From: Rhipicephalus microplus
Lineage: Eukaryota; Arthropoda; Arachnida; Ixodida; Ixodidae
Direction: 5' to 3'
Length of the DNA: 64,000 bases
NCBI RefSeq assembly: GCF_043290135.1
Contig: NC_134710.1
Coordinates: forward strand, 457,436,376-457,500,375
The stretch's first letter is position 1; each line of letters begins with the position of its first letter. The position numbers and the translations under genes are program-made. The notes beneath the pieces are model-generated. The model was not told the DNA's origin. It was given only the letters and a program-made list of their open reading frames with translations, and searched no databases. Shown piece after piece: positions 1 to 12,050 of the stretch.

Positions 1-820
1 ATACATCATGTAGAGGGAAGGAGCTAATCCAGTGGATGGACACCAAGAGCAGCCTGAGGAGGAACTTAGCAGCTACAGTACAACACGAAGGCACATAGAG
101 AGTGGTTGCTGTTTGAAGCATGGTTTAATGTGCTGAATTTAAATAACAGGTAGGCAGCTGACGCATATGTATGCTATACTAAGCTTTCGTTATAATTTAT
201 TTAGTTATTAAGTTATTTTTATTTATTTATTAAAAAACTCAATGCCACTGGCTGCGTTACAGAGGGTAGTGGTGGTAGAAGTCAGAAATAACAGTCTTGA
301 ATGATGCATGATAAGTGTTGCTGGCGTGTACATAACGCACCATAAAATATTTGTATGGTACGGAACTCCTTGATTACGCAAGGACTAAGGTGCAAGGACT
401 CCGAATGAGTAATGGTTTGATTTTTCGCTTCTGGAATTGCTGTTCGGTCCTACTTCCTGCCTGGTGGTTATATTCGCTGCAATGATCGGGCTATAGATAG
501 ATAGCAGCACCGTCTCTGCGGAAGTGTGTATAAGTGGTCAGTGGTGCGTGTAAAATACACGCAGTAGCACTTCGTTGGGTGTGGTCTAAGACGATTGTTG
601 CGAACAAAATGCGTTGACTGCACTTTACTAGTAATATCTTTGCTCGTTTCTACTGAATCGGTGCACGAAGCCCATGCAACGTTACTATTACCAGCAAGGA
701 CAGCGCGTTCTGCATGTTCATCCATTGTGACTGCCGGCGTGGTTTCGCACTAACTCACGCTTTTGCTGTGTTGTTTGAACATGTTTAGTTTGTGTTCTGC
801 CTACTACGCACTGCTACAGC

Positions 821-854
<34 letters not shown>

Positions 855-884
855 CTGTTCCTTTCTTTTGTGGCGCTCACCCAC
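1..884. other. No gene seen; GCTT microsatellite
   Basis: No reading frame with recognisable domains was found on either strand. The only clear structure is a (GCTT/TTGC)n microsatellite at about 822-853. The rest is unassigned, moderately AT-rich sequence. Confidence 0.5.
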
Positions 885-918
885 TAAGGGGGATCGGCCA
901 AGAAGCCAATCCCCCTTA
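885..918. repeat. Short hairpin
   Basis: Bases 885-898 pair with 905-918 through a 14-bp stem with one mismatch, around a six-base loop. The stem is dominated by a GGGGG/CCCCC block. No T-run follows that would suggest a terminator, and eukaryotic context makes that unlikely anyway. Function unknown. Confidence 0.5.
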
Positions 919-1201
919 ATTAATGCAAGTCAATACCTTTAGGTTTTCTAGACTAGGGGAATATGATTACTGTGTTTTGATAGTGAAATCAATTTGGCGC
1001 AATGTGAAAAAAAAGAAAAAAAAGGGGGGGAGAGAAATATTAGAATTTGTTGAATATCTGAGGTGGAATCCTTATATGAAATTCTCCTTAAAGTTGAATT
1101 ATTGCAGTGTATCAGCTATATAATAGGTGGTAGTGTGGCTAGTAAAATTCGAGAGCTGATCGCTGACTCAGCAAAGCCATCTTCTTGTGTTATATATGAA
1201 T

Positions 1202-2000
1202 TCACAGAGAGCCCCGCATATGTTTCTGTCGCTGTGTCCCAATGAAATGGCCCCAAAATGACAAAATATTGGGAGCATTAAGTGATATTTCTAGTTTACT
1301 GAATAAAATGTAGAAGCAGTTTTTTCTTTGATTTTTGAAACGGTGGCATGTGATAAGAAAATGGTCGATATGTTCAGGTTTGTTACAGCTTGAGCACAGA
1401 GGGGATGGCACCAGACCCGACCTGTTTAAGTAGAAATTAGAAGGTTGTAGACGGAAACATAATTTTGTTATAAACACTTCCAATTTACGTGTGGGACACC
1501 ATTTATTATTCCATGCGAAGTGTGGGTGCGAGGAATCTGAATTCGGTATCGTAATGTTTGATGAGTCTTCAAGAAGGGAAAGTCTTCTGAACCTCGCTGC
1601 CGTTACATAAGCTGTAAGAGGCATGATTGGCACAATTGGAAGATTAATAAGGGACGTTCGCGCGAGTGTGTCATCCATCTCATTTATAGATATACTACAA
1701 TGGCCTGGCACCCATACCATTCGCACTAGATGAATGTTAGCTGGAATTGATGATTTAAAAGTTTCTAGTACTGCTGATGTCGACGACGATGATAAAAATG
1801 AACACACGGAATACGAGTCAGACGCTATCACAGCTGTCGAATGAGTCGCAGGAAGTTTACGAATAGCTAGTATAACGGCCATTAATTCCGCTTCAAATAT
1901 TGGTGTATAACCTGGGAGGCGTAGTGAAAATGACCAGAATAATGAGAGAGAAGAAATACCCACCCCGCGGTTGAACTACCTAATAACTTCTTTCTCGTTT
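1202..2000 (-). pseudogene. LINE ORF2 C-terminal relic: RNase H plus zinc knuckle
   Basis: Read on the minus strand this is the 3' part of a non-LTR retrotransposon polyprotein. It starts in an RNase H domain (motif EAELMAVILAI carries the catalytic glutamate, and ASDSYSV the aspartate), continues through WVPGHC and NEMDDTLA, and ends with a CX2CX4HX4C-type knuckle (CSSCNKPEHIDHFLITC). The RNase H would cut the RNA strand of RNA/DNA hybrids during retrotransposition. No reverse transcriptase is visible upstream, so the copy is 5'-truncated. The frame shifts near 1960-1990: a second frame (1882-2115) carries the overlapping upstream piece. The closest relative inside the window is the relic at 26630-27434. 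The clade (I or Jockey-like) is my inference from the combination of RNase H and C-terminal knuckle. Confidence 0.75.
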
Positions 2001-2579
2001 GCGTAAGACAAGAAAAATAAAACGAAAGAACGATTCGTAGAAAGTCCACATATCTGAGATTTAAGTTCGGTACCACCGTTCGCACATGTACGCATATGCT
2101 TTTTTTTTTATCCATTCACAATGAAATATGGGAGAGTCAACAGATATGTCTGAAAAGCTCACTGCCTGACAGCGCTTTGCGCTAAATTGCATTTACCAGG
2201 TATACGCACAGGTAAATACCTAGTAAGAGTTCAGCAGAAAAACTTTGTCGATGGATTACATGCGTGGCAGCGCTACAACAAAGGTCTGGTAATTTTATGA
2301 GAGAAGCGTGTTTTTTTTTTAATACGAAATTAGCCGCTGCCATTCGCTGGTCAATAATAATGCCACATAAATGCTCAAAACATTGTGAAACATGAGATTA
2401 TCAGTGAAATCATACACAAAATGTAAGGCATGCCTTGTGAAATAATTTGAACGTCTGGAATCTTTAAAGCATGCGTTCAGCTCTGTGGTAGAACACCAAC
2501 TTGCCACGCAAACAAAGCATGGGTTCTTATATATAAGAACAAGTTTGCCCGTTGTAGCTTCGTTTTGGGTGTTTAACCC
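2001..2579. other. No gene seen
   Basis: Probable upstream remains of the LINE relic plus unassigned sequence. Poly-T stretches occur at about 2101-2109 and 2311-2320. No domain was recognised in any frame. Confidence 0.4.
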
Positions 2580-2794
2580 CCGTATTCTAGAACGCCCCTT
2601 CACGCAATGCTCCACCTTCACTTGAGAAAGTCGATGGCAGCACCATCTCTCGGCAGGCTAAGTCACTGCATATCATTGATAATTTGCTGCTATTCTTGAG
2701 TAGCGCAGCGTTATTTTCAGCCGAGCAGCGGCGCAGTGCTCAACTCTGTCAAGTGAAGGGTGAAAGTCGAGTCAAGGAGCGTTTCTGAATACGG
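2580..2794. mobile_element. Foldback/MITE-like element with imperfect terminal inverted repeats
   Basis: The left end (from CCGTATTCTAGAACGCCCC) and the right end (to GGAGCGTTTCTGAATACGG) are inverted copies of each other over roughly 45 bp at about 80 percent identity. The approx. 215-bp unit has no coding capacity, which fits a miniature inverted-repeat element mobilised in trans by a DNA transposase. I could not find a clean target-site duplication, so the exact ends and superfamily are uncertain. Confidence 0.5.
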
Positions 2795-3061
2795 AGGTAA
2801 GTTTTAAATGTCACAGTTTATGTGATAGTGATATTTATATGTCGTTTTATCACTGCAAAATAAACACAACTAAGGCTCCTTGCATAATTGATAAAGTACA
2901 GTGCCGTAGATACACATACCAACTCTGCGCAAATGCGGACCTTTTCTTTTTTTACAACCGAGTCGCTGAAACGTTGCATTCATACACCACTTATAATCAT
3001 AACGTTTGGCAGGATGCCTAGGGCATTTTACGATGCGCTTGAAGTAGGAGGCGGCACCCAC

Positions 3062-3333
3062 CAACACCGACTAAATTTCAAGGCCGAAGGGCTGCCACAG
3101 TGACGTCAGAGGGTGGGGGCACAGTTACGCCACGAAGGCGGCGGAAATCCAATGTTTCGTTCACGTTTTAGGAGAACCAATGGTCCTGCTGTTGCAGCTT
3201 CTGTGCCTAGAGTAGGCCGAATAAAACATGTGGGTATAAAAAATCTTACTGAGCATGCTCAGTAAGATAACTGGCCTCCCACCCTCTGACGTCTTTGCGG
3301 CAGCCCTTCGGCCTTGAAATTTAGTCGGTGTTG
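3062..3333. mobile_element. MITE with approx. 55-bp terminal inverted repeats and 7-bp target duplication
   Basis: A 272-bp element opens with CAACACCGACTAAATTTCAA and closes with its inverse complement; the inverted repeats extend about 55 bp with few mismatches. The flanks carry the same 7-mer CACCCAC (3055-3061 and 3334-3340), which reads as a target-site duplication. Inside lies a perfect 26-bp palindrome at 3243-3268. There is no coding capacity, so movement would need a transposase from elsewhere. A 7-bp duplication is not the usual size for the best-known superfamilies (8 for hAT, TA for mariner), so classification stays open. Confidence 0.75.
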
Positions 3334-3710
3334 CACCCACTCAAAGTATTGTGCTGAAAGGAGAGTGCGAGGATAATAAATAATAATGTTGAATGTTGCA
3401 CTCACCGATCTGATTACAATGCATTAGCAGCCGAGCAGGAACAATGGCTTTTGTACATCGTTTCAGGCATACGTACAAGCAGTTACATTCGCGCAGATAT
3501 AACCGGACGAACCGCCCTTCAATAACGTGCGTGACGCACGTGCGCACAGAAACACGACGTGGCAAGCAGATGACGCACGGAGCAATCCACACATGCGCAT
3601 TTCAGCCAGTTGCCGCCAGGCGGTGATCACGCTTGGTGTCGCGGTCCATAGGAAAACTTAAGAGACCATCAGTTCGTAAAGGTTGTGGCCACAAAATATC
3701 TTCAGCATAT

Positions 3711-3754
3711 ATCCACTATCTCGCCACCAGCAGTGTGGTGGCGAAATAGTGGAT
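3711..3754. repeat. 19-bp stem hairpin
   Basis: Bases 3711-3729 pair with 3736-3754 with a single C/A mismatch around the loop GCAGTG. It may be the remnant of another foldback element; no flanking terminal repeats were found. Confidence 0.55.
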
Positions 3755-4141
3755 GGTTCTGTGAACGTTTTGTTTAAGTTTTACCTGAATTTTATTTTTT
3801 ATAAGCGCCACCTTTTACATATTTAAAAGGTTTTATTTCAGATCACCAGTATTACTTGTGATTAGTAGGCATACACAATATGCATAATAGCACTATATCG
3901 AAATGCAGCCTTAGAAGAGCCTAAGTGTGATTTGTATGAAATCCAAAATATTTAGGCGAATGGTAGCGTATTTACTGTAAGTACGTGCGAATAGTTTCTG
4001 AAAAAGGCCACCTGTCAACTTCGGCAGTCCTCGCACGGAGGTAACCGAAGCATGCGCTATCGAATCAACGAAGCTGAAGCTGATAGAGCAAGCTGTTTTC
4101 CACAAAGGCACACTCTGATTTTCGAGGGAAGATATCCTCTT
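3755..4141. other. No gene seen
   Basis: AT-rich unassigned sequence between a hairpin and a SINE. No domain recognised in any frame. Confidence 0.4.
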
Positions 4142-4391
4142 TTGATTGATTGATTGATTGATTCGTGGGGTTCAACGTCCCAAAACCACCTTATGATTAT
4201 GAGAGACGCCGTAGTGGAGGGCTCCGGAAATTTCGACCACCTGGGGTTCTTTAACGTGCACCCAAATTTAAGTACACGGGCCTACAACATTTCCGCCTCC
4301 ATCGGAAATGCAGCCGCCACAGCCGGGATTTGATCCCGCGACCTGCGGGTCAGCAGCCGAGTACCTTAGCCACTAGACCACCGTGGCGGGG
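4142..4391 (-). mobile_element. Ruka-like tRNA-derived SINE, near full length
   Basis: On the minus strand the element starts with a tRNA-like head: box A TGGCTAAGGTA (plus 4362-4372) and box B GGGATCAAATCCC (plus 4325-4337), the internal RNA polymerase III promoter. A tick-typical body follows (CCCCAGGTGGTCGAAATTTC) and the element ends in a (AATC)n simple repeat, seen as TTGA repeats at 4142-4163. SINEs of this kind encode no protein and depend on LINE machinery. The family name is from memory of the tick literature. This is the best-preserved of six related copies here. Confidence 0.85.
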
Positions 4392-6452
4392 CGCCTCTTT
4401 TGAAATGAGGGTAAACAACGCAATATGTTAGGACGAACGGAAGGAACACACAAGGTGCTTGGACTGCACTTCCAAGTGTTGTATGCATGCATTCCTTCTT
4501 TTCGTCCTAAGTTCTCGCACAGTGTCGTCTTCTGTCAATATGACCCAACAAGCCAGGCAAGTCCTAATGCTGTCCATCGTTCTTCGTCTCCTGATCTAGT
4601 TAATTATTACTATGGAATTATTTTCATGAGCTCCACAAGAAAGGCAACGCCAAGGTGATAATAAATGCTTTGGATTGGCTTAGAATAATTATGGCTTGTG
4701 TTTTTCGCAGCTTAATCTAAAAAGCGTAAAGTCTCAAGTATAACTAGGGGAAAAAATGGGAAAGAAAGAAAGGGGACGAGGTGGTAGGGGCCTTCCTTAT
4801 TTTTTGAACCGGTGCCTCCGCACTTTTAATCCGGCCCTGTCGCCATCATTCGCGCTATTGAATTTTCTTGAAGGGTTGCTTTAGTCAAGGCGAAATTCAG
4901 TAATTTAAAGCTACATCTTTGTGCAATGCTACACCGATATAAAACAAATTGCTTTTTATACCAAGTAATCGTCAATTTTTAAATGGCTTTTGCTCCAGCA
5001 GACTTGTAGTTATCAGTTTACCGACATCATTATTCTCAATAAAGGATATACGGTGCCCAACGTCAGCGACGGCAAGTTATGGTTTGGTGGTGCACTCAAA
5101 TGGGTCATGCGCTGTTTCGTCTCGCTGTAAACAGATAGAGTAACAGCAAGCTGACACACTCGTTTTTCTCTGTTTATTTTGACTCGTTCAAGCAGTTTCA
5201 CGAAGCTAATTCTTCGGACTTCAGCGGTATGACGAGAGCATTGAAGCTTTTATCGGATGAGCACCCGTTTGAAGACCGAGAATATACTAACCGATGAGCA
5301 AAAACCACTACATTTCTGCCGATGGGTTTTTGTACGCGTCACACTGTGGCGGCACACTGCAATATTAAAGCTTTCGACGTTTCATACTATGTTGCGGAGA
5401 CAATGTGCCTTACTTGCAGTGTGGCTTCACGCTTGAGCGGTCTGCTGACTCACAAGTGCATTTTGATAATTTATTGCCGGGTAAAATTTAACGCCAGGTA
5501 ACACAAACCAGGGCTCTGTATTGAAGAAAGGGAAATACACCACTATTGCCTCACAGATGTCTTTGGAGCCAGCTCATATATCAGTGCGAAAATCTTGGAA
5601 TTTCAGTTTACCGCAGTCGCACTTGGGAAGCAACATATAATGATCAGTGTAACAAAGAAGCCGTCACTGAAAACAGAAGCACTTTTTTCTGTCATGAATT
5701 TCTGGCCTACCTGACATGTGAGATGGTAATACAATGGGGAAGGTGCCTGCTACAAGACACGCATTGTAATGAAGCAACCCTGAGTGATACATGTGTTAAT
5801 AGGTACTACTACATCTATGTATAAAATACGGTTCGTGACTAGTTCAATGAGTTCATTTGTTCACGTTTGAAAAAGTTCATATTTATTTGTTAGGCTTATC
5901 AATATAATACAATAGTAATTGCTACTTGTTTTTCCAGACTGCCATACAACGGCAGGATGACTACCCCCGAATGTCCACTCTCCAAGCACGTTGAAGCATC
6001 TGAACGTCCACTACAACAGGAAATCTCGAACCTCACATTAGCAATGCTTTATTTGTGATTGTTTTGCCACGTACCTTTTGAAGGAGTGCATTTGCTCGGT
6101 GAAAAGCATTGACTACCTACTGTGATATGGAATCTACGCTTCAATAATGCTGGAAGTGAAACACTACCTTTGTGCATCAGTTACAATATGTGGGACTGCT
6201 GAGCTCAAAAACACACAATTGATCCTGCCACACTTGCCACATTTCGATGGGGGTGAAATGCAAAAACACTAGTGTGCTTAAGGGACTATTTGATTCACTG
6301 CACCATATGAACCAGCTCGTGAGGTGCGGCACCTTGCCATCCCTTTTAGGGGTGTAGCAATGGCGACATCTGAGTCACTCCATTCGTTGCAAAGGGTGCA
6401 GGAGAGGTGATGCACTATAATTCGAAATTTTCTTTCAACTCCAATTCTGACG
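4392..6452. other. 2-kb stretch with no recognised gene
   Basis: Frames on both strands are short and show no domain, signal peptide or low-complexity coding signature that I can support. The 92-codon frame at 5546-5824 (plus) is the longest, and I see no reason to call it a gene. No repeats with clear ends were found. Confidence 0.4.
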
Positions 6453-6457
6453 GTGCT

Positions 6458-6602
6458 TGTAGAAAACAGACTGAAGATGGAGCTCGGAGGCGAGAAAGAA
6501 GGAGTGACGAGGGGCACGCTCGATATATTTTTTTATTTTTGTTCGGTCAACAACAAACCGAAGACGTATCGGTTATGCGGTCTCCCTGGTCCTTCTGAAA
6601 CA
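6458..6602 (+). repeat. 5' LTR of the BEL/Pao element
   Basis: 145 bp, TG...CA ends, preceded by the GTGCT target duplication and followed at once by TGGTGCCGTGAC, the likely tRNA primer-binding site. The partner LTR is at 12051-12187. Confidence 0.85.
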
Positions 6603-6831
6603 TGGTGCCGTGACGAAGATATCTGAGTACAGACGCAAAGACTTCAACCCCGTTCGCAACAACGGGTTGAAGAACGAAGCAGCGGCGTCTGGCTCAAGGA
6701 CAAACCGTCGAGAGAAGGACCACAACCGAAGACTGTTGGCGACGCACATAAACAGGCAAAAGCTTTTTCAACACGTTTTAAGCACAAATAAAGAGGTCTT
6801 ATCGAAGAAGCGGAAGACGCTTTGAGCAAAT

Positions 6832-7450
6832 GTGACAACGCTTACGAGCGAAACTAATAAGAAGATAGAAGAAGACGCCGATCTAGCGCAACTTATGACG
6901 CTTCTAAACCAGATAAAGAGCGTGTCCCAGACGCTAAGCCAAGTGAAGGAACAGATTGAATCGTTCATTGAAGAAGATCACGCGGAGGCAAAATTTGAAA
7001 CAGTTTTGCACTATGAGATGAAGATCGTTACCGCTACGACAAAAACAGAGGAGTAAATACGCGAGTTAGAACAAGCGACACAACTGACAACGAGAATAGT
7101 CACAGAACAGGCGAGTTCTGTGCAAGGTACTAAGCAAATATTGGAGACGCAAGAGCTTGTTAACTTGTCACATCTTGAGATGATCAAATTTGATGGGAAA
7201 AACACAGCATGGTTAAGGTTTTAGCATCAGTTCGAGACATCGGTGCATAACAGAGGGAACATGTCGAAGAATAAAAAATTTCGTTACCTTCTGGCGTCTC
7301 TGAGTGGGGAGGCTGCGTCCCTCATAGAAGGTTTGCAGTTTTCTGATCAGGATTATGAGCATGCAGTCGCTCTTCTGAAAGAAACATTCGGACTGTTGAC
7401 AGACCTACATAAAAGAGCTAGCAAACGAGGAAGCAGTGAAGAGTCCTAAA
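6832..7450 (+). pseudogene. BEL/Pao gag remnant
   Basis: Three frame pieces give a coiled, charged N-terminal part (6832-7056, rich in K, E and Q) followed by a segment with KFDGKNTAWLRF and KFRYLLASLSGEAASLIEG. This matches the DUF1759 pattern of BEL/Pao capsid regions, where Gag builds the cytoplasmic particle that packages element RNA. A stop at about 7054-7056 and another at 7222-7224 interrupt the reading, and the frame is lost after about 7449. No intact start can be assigned. The product is not expected to be functional. Confidence 0.7.
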
Positions 7451-7899
7451 GATGTAGATGGGTTGAGGAAACTGTTTCAAAAATTGCAAGTGAACCAAAA
7501 ATTGCAAGTGAATGAGCATTGCACTCGTTAGGAGTGGAAACGGACAGTTATGCCACAGTGATAGCTCCTGTTGTAAAACCGGCGCTACCGGTGGCTTTTA
7601 GGATTGAAATAAAGATGAAGGAGATCAAGAAAGGTGACAACAGACTTATAACTACGGAATCGAACTCAGCGTCAAGAGACAGCACGAGCAGTTTGAAAGA
7701 AATTATGGAGTTTTTAAAGATGTATATACGCAGCATAGAAGAATCTCGAGAGAAAAAATACTAAGTTACCCAGTCACCGCACAGTATGAGGCCGACTAGA
7801 ACATCTACGCTTCCAAGCACCTCGATGAAAAAAGTCATCTTCCGTGAGAGGACTGGACATTACACGGAAAATTGCAAAAGAAGCATTATTATGCATTAG

Positions 7900-8030
7900 A
7901 AGAAAGAAGCCTTGCAACAGGAGCGAAGGTGCTTCAGGTGCACCAGACCTCACCACACGGCGAAAATATTCCTTGCTAACGTACGCTGTAAAACATGCAA
8001 GGGAAGGCACGCGACATCCATGTGTCGACC
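7900..8030 (+). pseudogene. BEL/Pao Gag zinc-knuckle remnant
   Basis: A frame at about 7985-8030 reads CRxCxGRHATSMC-like residues (RCKTCKGRHATSMCR), the nucleic-acid-binding knuckle that lies between gag and protease in BEL/Pao elements. It would bind the genomic RNA. Flanking frames are broken by stops. Confidence 0.55.
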
Positions 8031-8134
8031 ACGTACACCTGCAGGAAATTAAGCACAGTAGCAAAGCGGTGATGATGTTGAGCAAGTGCGTAAAGTGCGC
8101 AATGTGACCGGTTAGACACCAGCAAGTCCTGCAC

Positions 8135-8584
8135 ATGCACGCACAGCAGTCTGGTGAACACAAGTGCATACTATTGCAGACAGCCTTTTCGTGGACGGAG
8201 AGAGAAGACAGTGGGTGCTACGCACGGGTTCAGCTGGAAAATGGGAGCCAGAGGACATTCATACTCAGAAGACTGTCAAGAAAAGTAGCCTGCAAAGTAA
8301 AAACATCCGAAAGGATTACCGTAGGATCATTTGGAGGAGTAGACATGGAACTAAACATGAAACTCGTCGAGGTCAACATGAGGAAGGGCCCCACATCGGA
8401 GCCTGTCAGGATAGAGGCGCTGGAAATAGAAGTTATATCTTGTGACGTGCTACCATCGCCACCGTTGACTATACACGAAAGAGCAAGATTCATGGGAATT
8501 CGTTTGGCTGAAAACAGTGAGAATACGGACAAAGAAAGAAAAAATTATGGAAACTTTGATATTATTGGAGCAGATTATTACTGA
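8135..8584 (+). pseudogene. BEL/Pao A17-type aspartic protease remnant
   Basis: The frame holds LLQTAFSWTE, then GCYARVQLENGSQRTFILRR, the signature of the A17 peptidase/DUF1758 region of BEL/Pao polyproteins. The usual catalytic aspartate just before GSQRTFI is changed: the motif reads ENGSQ where D-x-GSQ is expected. The protease normally matures the Gag-Pol polyprotein inside the particle. The frame stays open for 149 codons, unusually long for this element, but is disconnected from gag upstream and from RT downstream, so I treat it as dead. Confidence 0.7.
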
Positions 8585-8756
8585 CCGTAGTCGCTGGTCG
8601 CATTTGCGAGATCCATCTAAAAGTAATGACAATAAAAACAATGTTGGCATGGACGGTTCCAGCTCCTGTAGGGCTTCATTATGTGCCAATTAAATCCTCG
8701 ACGGTCATGGTACTCAAAGTCAGTGCCAATTCGGACACACCTGTGGACGAACTGCA

Positions 8757-9898
8757 GTGATTCTGGGACTTGGAAAACATGATCATCAAGAAGAAGCCAG
8801 CAACAATGATGAGCGAGGAACCAGTGCTAGAGTAGGTCAAAAAAAAACAATGGAGTTCAAGGCAGGAAGATACCAAGTGTGGCCACCATGGAAGGAAAAC
8901 GTAACATTGGGCGACAACACCACCATTGCAGATAAGAGGCTTATTGAGGTGATAAAAAAAATATACAAGGAGAAAGATCAGCTCCTAGCCTATGACAAAG
9001 CTATCCGAGAGTACTTTGAGCAAGAAATAGCAGAAAACGTCCAAGAAAATGCTGGATCAGATATAAAGAAGAAATTTGTATACTACATGCCGCATCAAGC
9101 GGCAAAAAAGAAGGACCGAACAACGACTTAATTATGGATCGTCTTTGACGCATCGTCAAGCCAGAATCCAGGCGAATCCTTGAATGACGACTTGCAAAAT
9201 GGGCCAAACCGAACACCGACATCACAGGCTTGCTGATACACTTTCGACATCAGAAGATCGCTATGTCAGCCGACGTGGAAAAAGCATTTTTCCAGATCAA
9301 GATACACGAAAATGACCGAGACGCACTGTAATTTATGTGGTTAGAAAAAATACCCAGCGAAGATATGCCAACCCCGAAGATAAAAATGTGGAGGATGACG
9401 AGGATTACTTTCGTAACTACACCGAGTAGTTTTTATTTAGCGGTCACAGTTCATAAACATTTGGATAAATTTGACGAGGAATATTCTGCAGTTGTGGCGA
9501 AACTCCGGAAAGGAATGGGCGTCGATGACGTTTTACTAGGAGCCGACGAATACTCGACATCGACAAAAATACACGAAGGAGCACGAGATGTTTTTCGTAA
9601 TGCGGCAATGAATTTAAGAAAATTGACTTCGAATGATGCCGAACTAAGAAAACTATTTGATAAGGAAGGAGATGATCTAGATAGAGGGATAAGAAAACAG
9701 GTACAAATCAAGATTTTGGGACTGAAATGGAATTTCGTAGACGATGTGTTGAGCTTTCCCGACACTACATGGCGAAATGACAAGGTCATGAGACAACTCT
9801 CAAAAAGAGAGGTTTTGGCTACGGCAAGGCTATCTGACCCTCGAGGTTTTTTGACACCATTTTCAGTTAGCGCAAAAATATTGCTGCAAAATATTTGA
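8757..9898 (+). pseudogene. BEL/Pao reverse transcriptase remnant
   Basis: A first piece (8757-9131) ends near KKKFVYYMPHQAAKK. A second frame at about 9130-9220 gives IVFDASSSQNPGESLND, the Pao RT core A region; MSADVEKAFFQIKIHE follows (9260-9310), and the frame from 9335 contains WLEKIPSEDMP. At about 9517-9545 the catalytic box reads GVDDVLLGA where YVDD is expected, so the aromatic residue is lost. A stop at about 9328 and earlier frame changes break the protein. The domain order then continues without a gap into RNase H. Confidence 0.8.
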
Positions 9899-10360
9899 AT
9901 GGATAAACTAAAATGGGAAGACCTGTTACCAAGCCAGCATCGATCAGCTTGGAAGAACTGGTCGGAGGAGGTTCAGCACTTCGATGACTTTACCGTTAAC
10001 AGATGCCAAGACAACAGGCAAGCTGAAGTGAAAGTATCGACTCTACACGCGTTCTCCGATGCAAGTCCAGTGGCGTATGGAGCAGCAGCATACATTGTAA
10101 CAAAATACTCCGATGGAAGTAATGAAGCCAATTTAATCATTGCAAAAGGTAGAGTCACTCCATTCAAAAAGATTACACTAGCGAGAATGGAGTTGTTGGC
10201 TGCCACAATATCAGTCAGATTGGCCAGTCATACAACTGCGAATTTCATCAGGAAACTAAGGAATGTGAAATTCTGGACTGACTCTCAAATTGTATTATGC
10301 TGGATAAAGTCAAAGAAGACGAAAGATCTGTTTGTTCGCAACCGCGCAGCAGAAATCTAG
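9899..10360 (+). pseudogene. BEL/Pao RNase H remnant
   Basis: The frame begins MDKLKWEDLLPSQHRSAWKN, the spacer after Pao RT, and contains LHAFSDASPVAYGAAAYI, ITLARMELLAATISVRLA and VKFWTDSQIVLCWIK. These are the three RNase H motifs carrying catalytic D, E and D. The 153-codon frame is the best-preserved part of the element, but it ends at a stop (10358-10360) and lacks the connection to integrase. The first methionine is a chance start just after the RT stop. Confidence 0.8.
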
Positions 10361-12050
10361 AGCAAATCCAACGACAGTCAATGATGTGATGTTAAATGTG
10401 ATGAAAATCCTGTGGATTTCATGACAATGGTGATGAAGATGAAACGTTTGCAGTGAATTATGGTCGAAAGACCCCACGTGGATGAAGAATGAAAAACAAA
10501 GGCCTGATTATGACATCACGCAAGAATCGGGTAGTGATGACAACAAAGGCGAAGAAAAGACCGTGGCAAGTGCAACTACCACCACGAGTCAAGAAATGAT
10601 AATTGATGTGAACAGGTTTGAATAATACAAGAAAGCGTTACGAGTTACCGCGTTGGTGAATGCGTTATGTAGGAAACCGACGAAAAGAAAGGAAGACAGG
10701 TTCACTTACATTAGAAGAATTGGACGAGGCAGAGTTTGTGCTGATAAAGCAGGAGCAGAAAACGTTACAAAATGCAGTGACACGAATATATGACAACACG
10801 AATCTGTACAGCACGAACATCTTCGAAGATGATCAAGGTGTCCTAAGGGTATAAGGGAGGCTTCAGTGGAGTGCTTTGAGCTTTGATGAGAAGTATCCTA
10901 TTTTTTTTTCAAGAGAAAGTCACTTTTTCAGAACTCCTTGTTCTGAACGCGCATCAAGTCACAATGCACGGGGGCGTGGCGGCAACATTGATACATCTAA
11001 GAAAGAAGCTTTAGATTGTCTGTGACCGACAGATGGTGAAAAGTGTTATAAAGAAACGCATCACATGTAGGAGGTTAATTTCTGGACCAATTGCACAAGA
11101 AATTTCACCACTACCGGCTGACAGGATAACGCAGACGAGGCCAATTGACACAGTGAGTATCGACTTTGCTTAACCGCTAAATGCTCGAGAGGAGAAAGGC
11201 CACAAAATTACAAACATTTACATTGTGATATTTACGTGTGCAGTAACAAGAGCCATACAACTTAAGTTTGGTCAAGAGGATGTCATTAGAAGCGTTTATA
11301 CAAGCATTCCGAAGATTCGTAGCTAGATGAGGATCGTGTACAACTATTTACAGTGAAATTGCAAGAGCGTTCAAGAAATCTGAGAAAGAGATGAACAAGA
11401 TATTAAAGACGGAAGATGAAAGGGTGCAACAGTATACCAGTAACCTGAAAATAAAATGGAAGTTTATTGTAGACTTAGCTCCATGCTGGGGTTGATTTTA
11501 TGAAAGACTGATCAGAAGCTTTAAGACGTCCATGGCAAAAACTATAGGTGCTCGACTTTTGGATGAAGAAGAACTACGGACTATGGTTGTTGAAACAAAA
11601 GCAGTAATCGGCCTCATATTTATGTGTATGACGATCATAACGAGCCACAACCTATCACACTGGCGGATGTTATAGGAGGCAGGCAAGCATTGAACAAGTA
11701 GGAAGAAAACAGACTCGGGCAATACAGTTTGCTGAATTACTGGAGTGCAAAAAACAGGCAATGATAACATGGCGGACCACATGAAAAAAGGAGTACCTGA
11801 GGGAACTTAAGTGTGCGAGCAGAAAAACAGAGGGTCACAGAAATATACAAGAAGCAGATGTACTTCTGTGTGGAGAAGCGCGATAAAAACACAGTGGAAA
11901 CTCTGCAAGGTCGAAAAGATTTTCCCAGGCAGGGATCGACTAGTGAGGACATGCTTGCTTCGTACACCTGAAAGCAAATTAGTCAAGAGGTCGATTGAAC
12001 TGTTGTATTCGCTCGAAGGTTGCTTCGGTTGAATCTGGCTGGCAGAAAGA
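10361..12050 (+). pseudogene. BEL/Pao integrase region, heavily decayed
   Basis: Short frame pieces retain the N-terminal zinc-binding area (HQVTMHGGVAATLIHLRKK at about 10953-11010, and CRR at 11065), then GPIAQEISPLPADRITQTRP and VSIDFA, the usual start of the catalytic core, and TCAVTRAIQLKF at about 11235-11275. The rest to the 3' LTR is riddled with stops. The integrase would have inserted the cDNA into the genome. Confidence 0.65.

Noticed and set aside
4325..4391. Possible tRNA genes at SINE heads (also 27.6, 60.4 and 63.3 kb)
   Set aside because: Box A and B are present, but they are followed by the SINE body and the cloverleaf is degraded. They are SINE heads.
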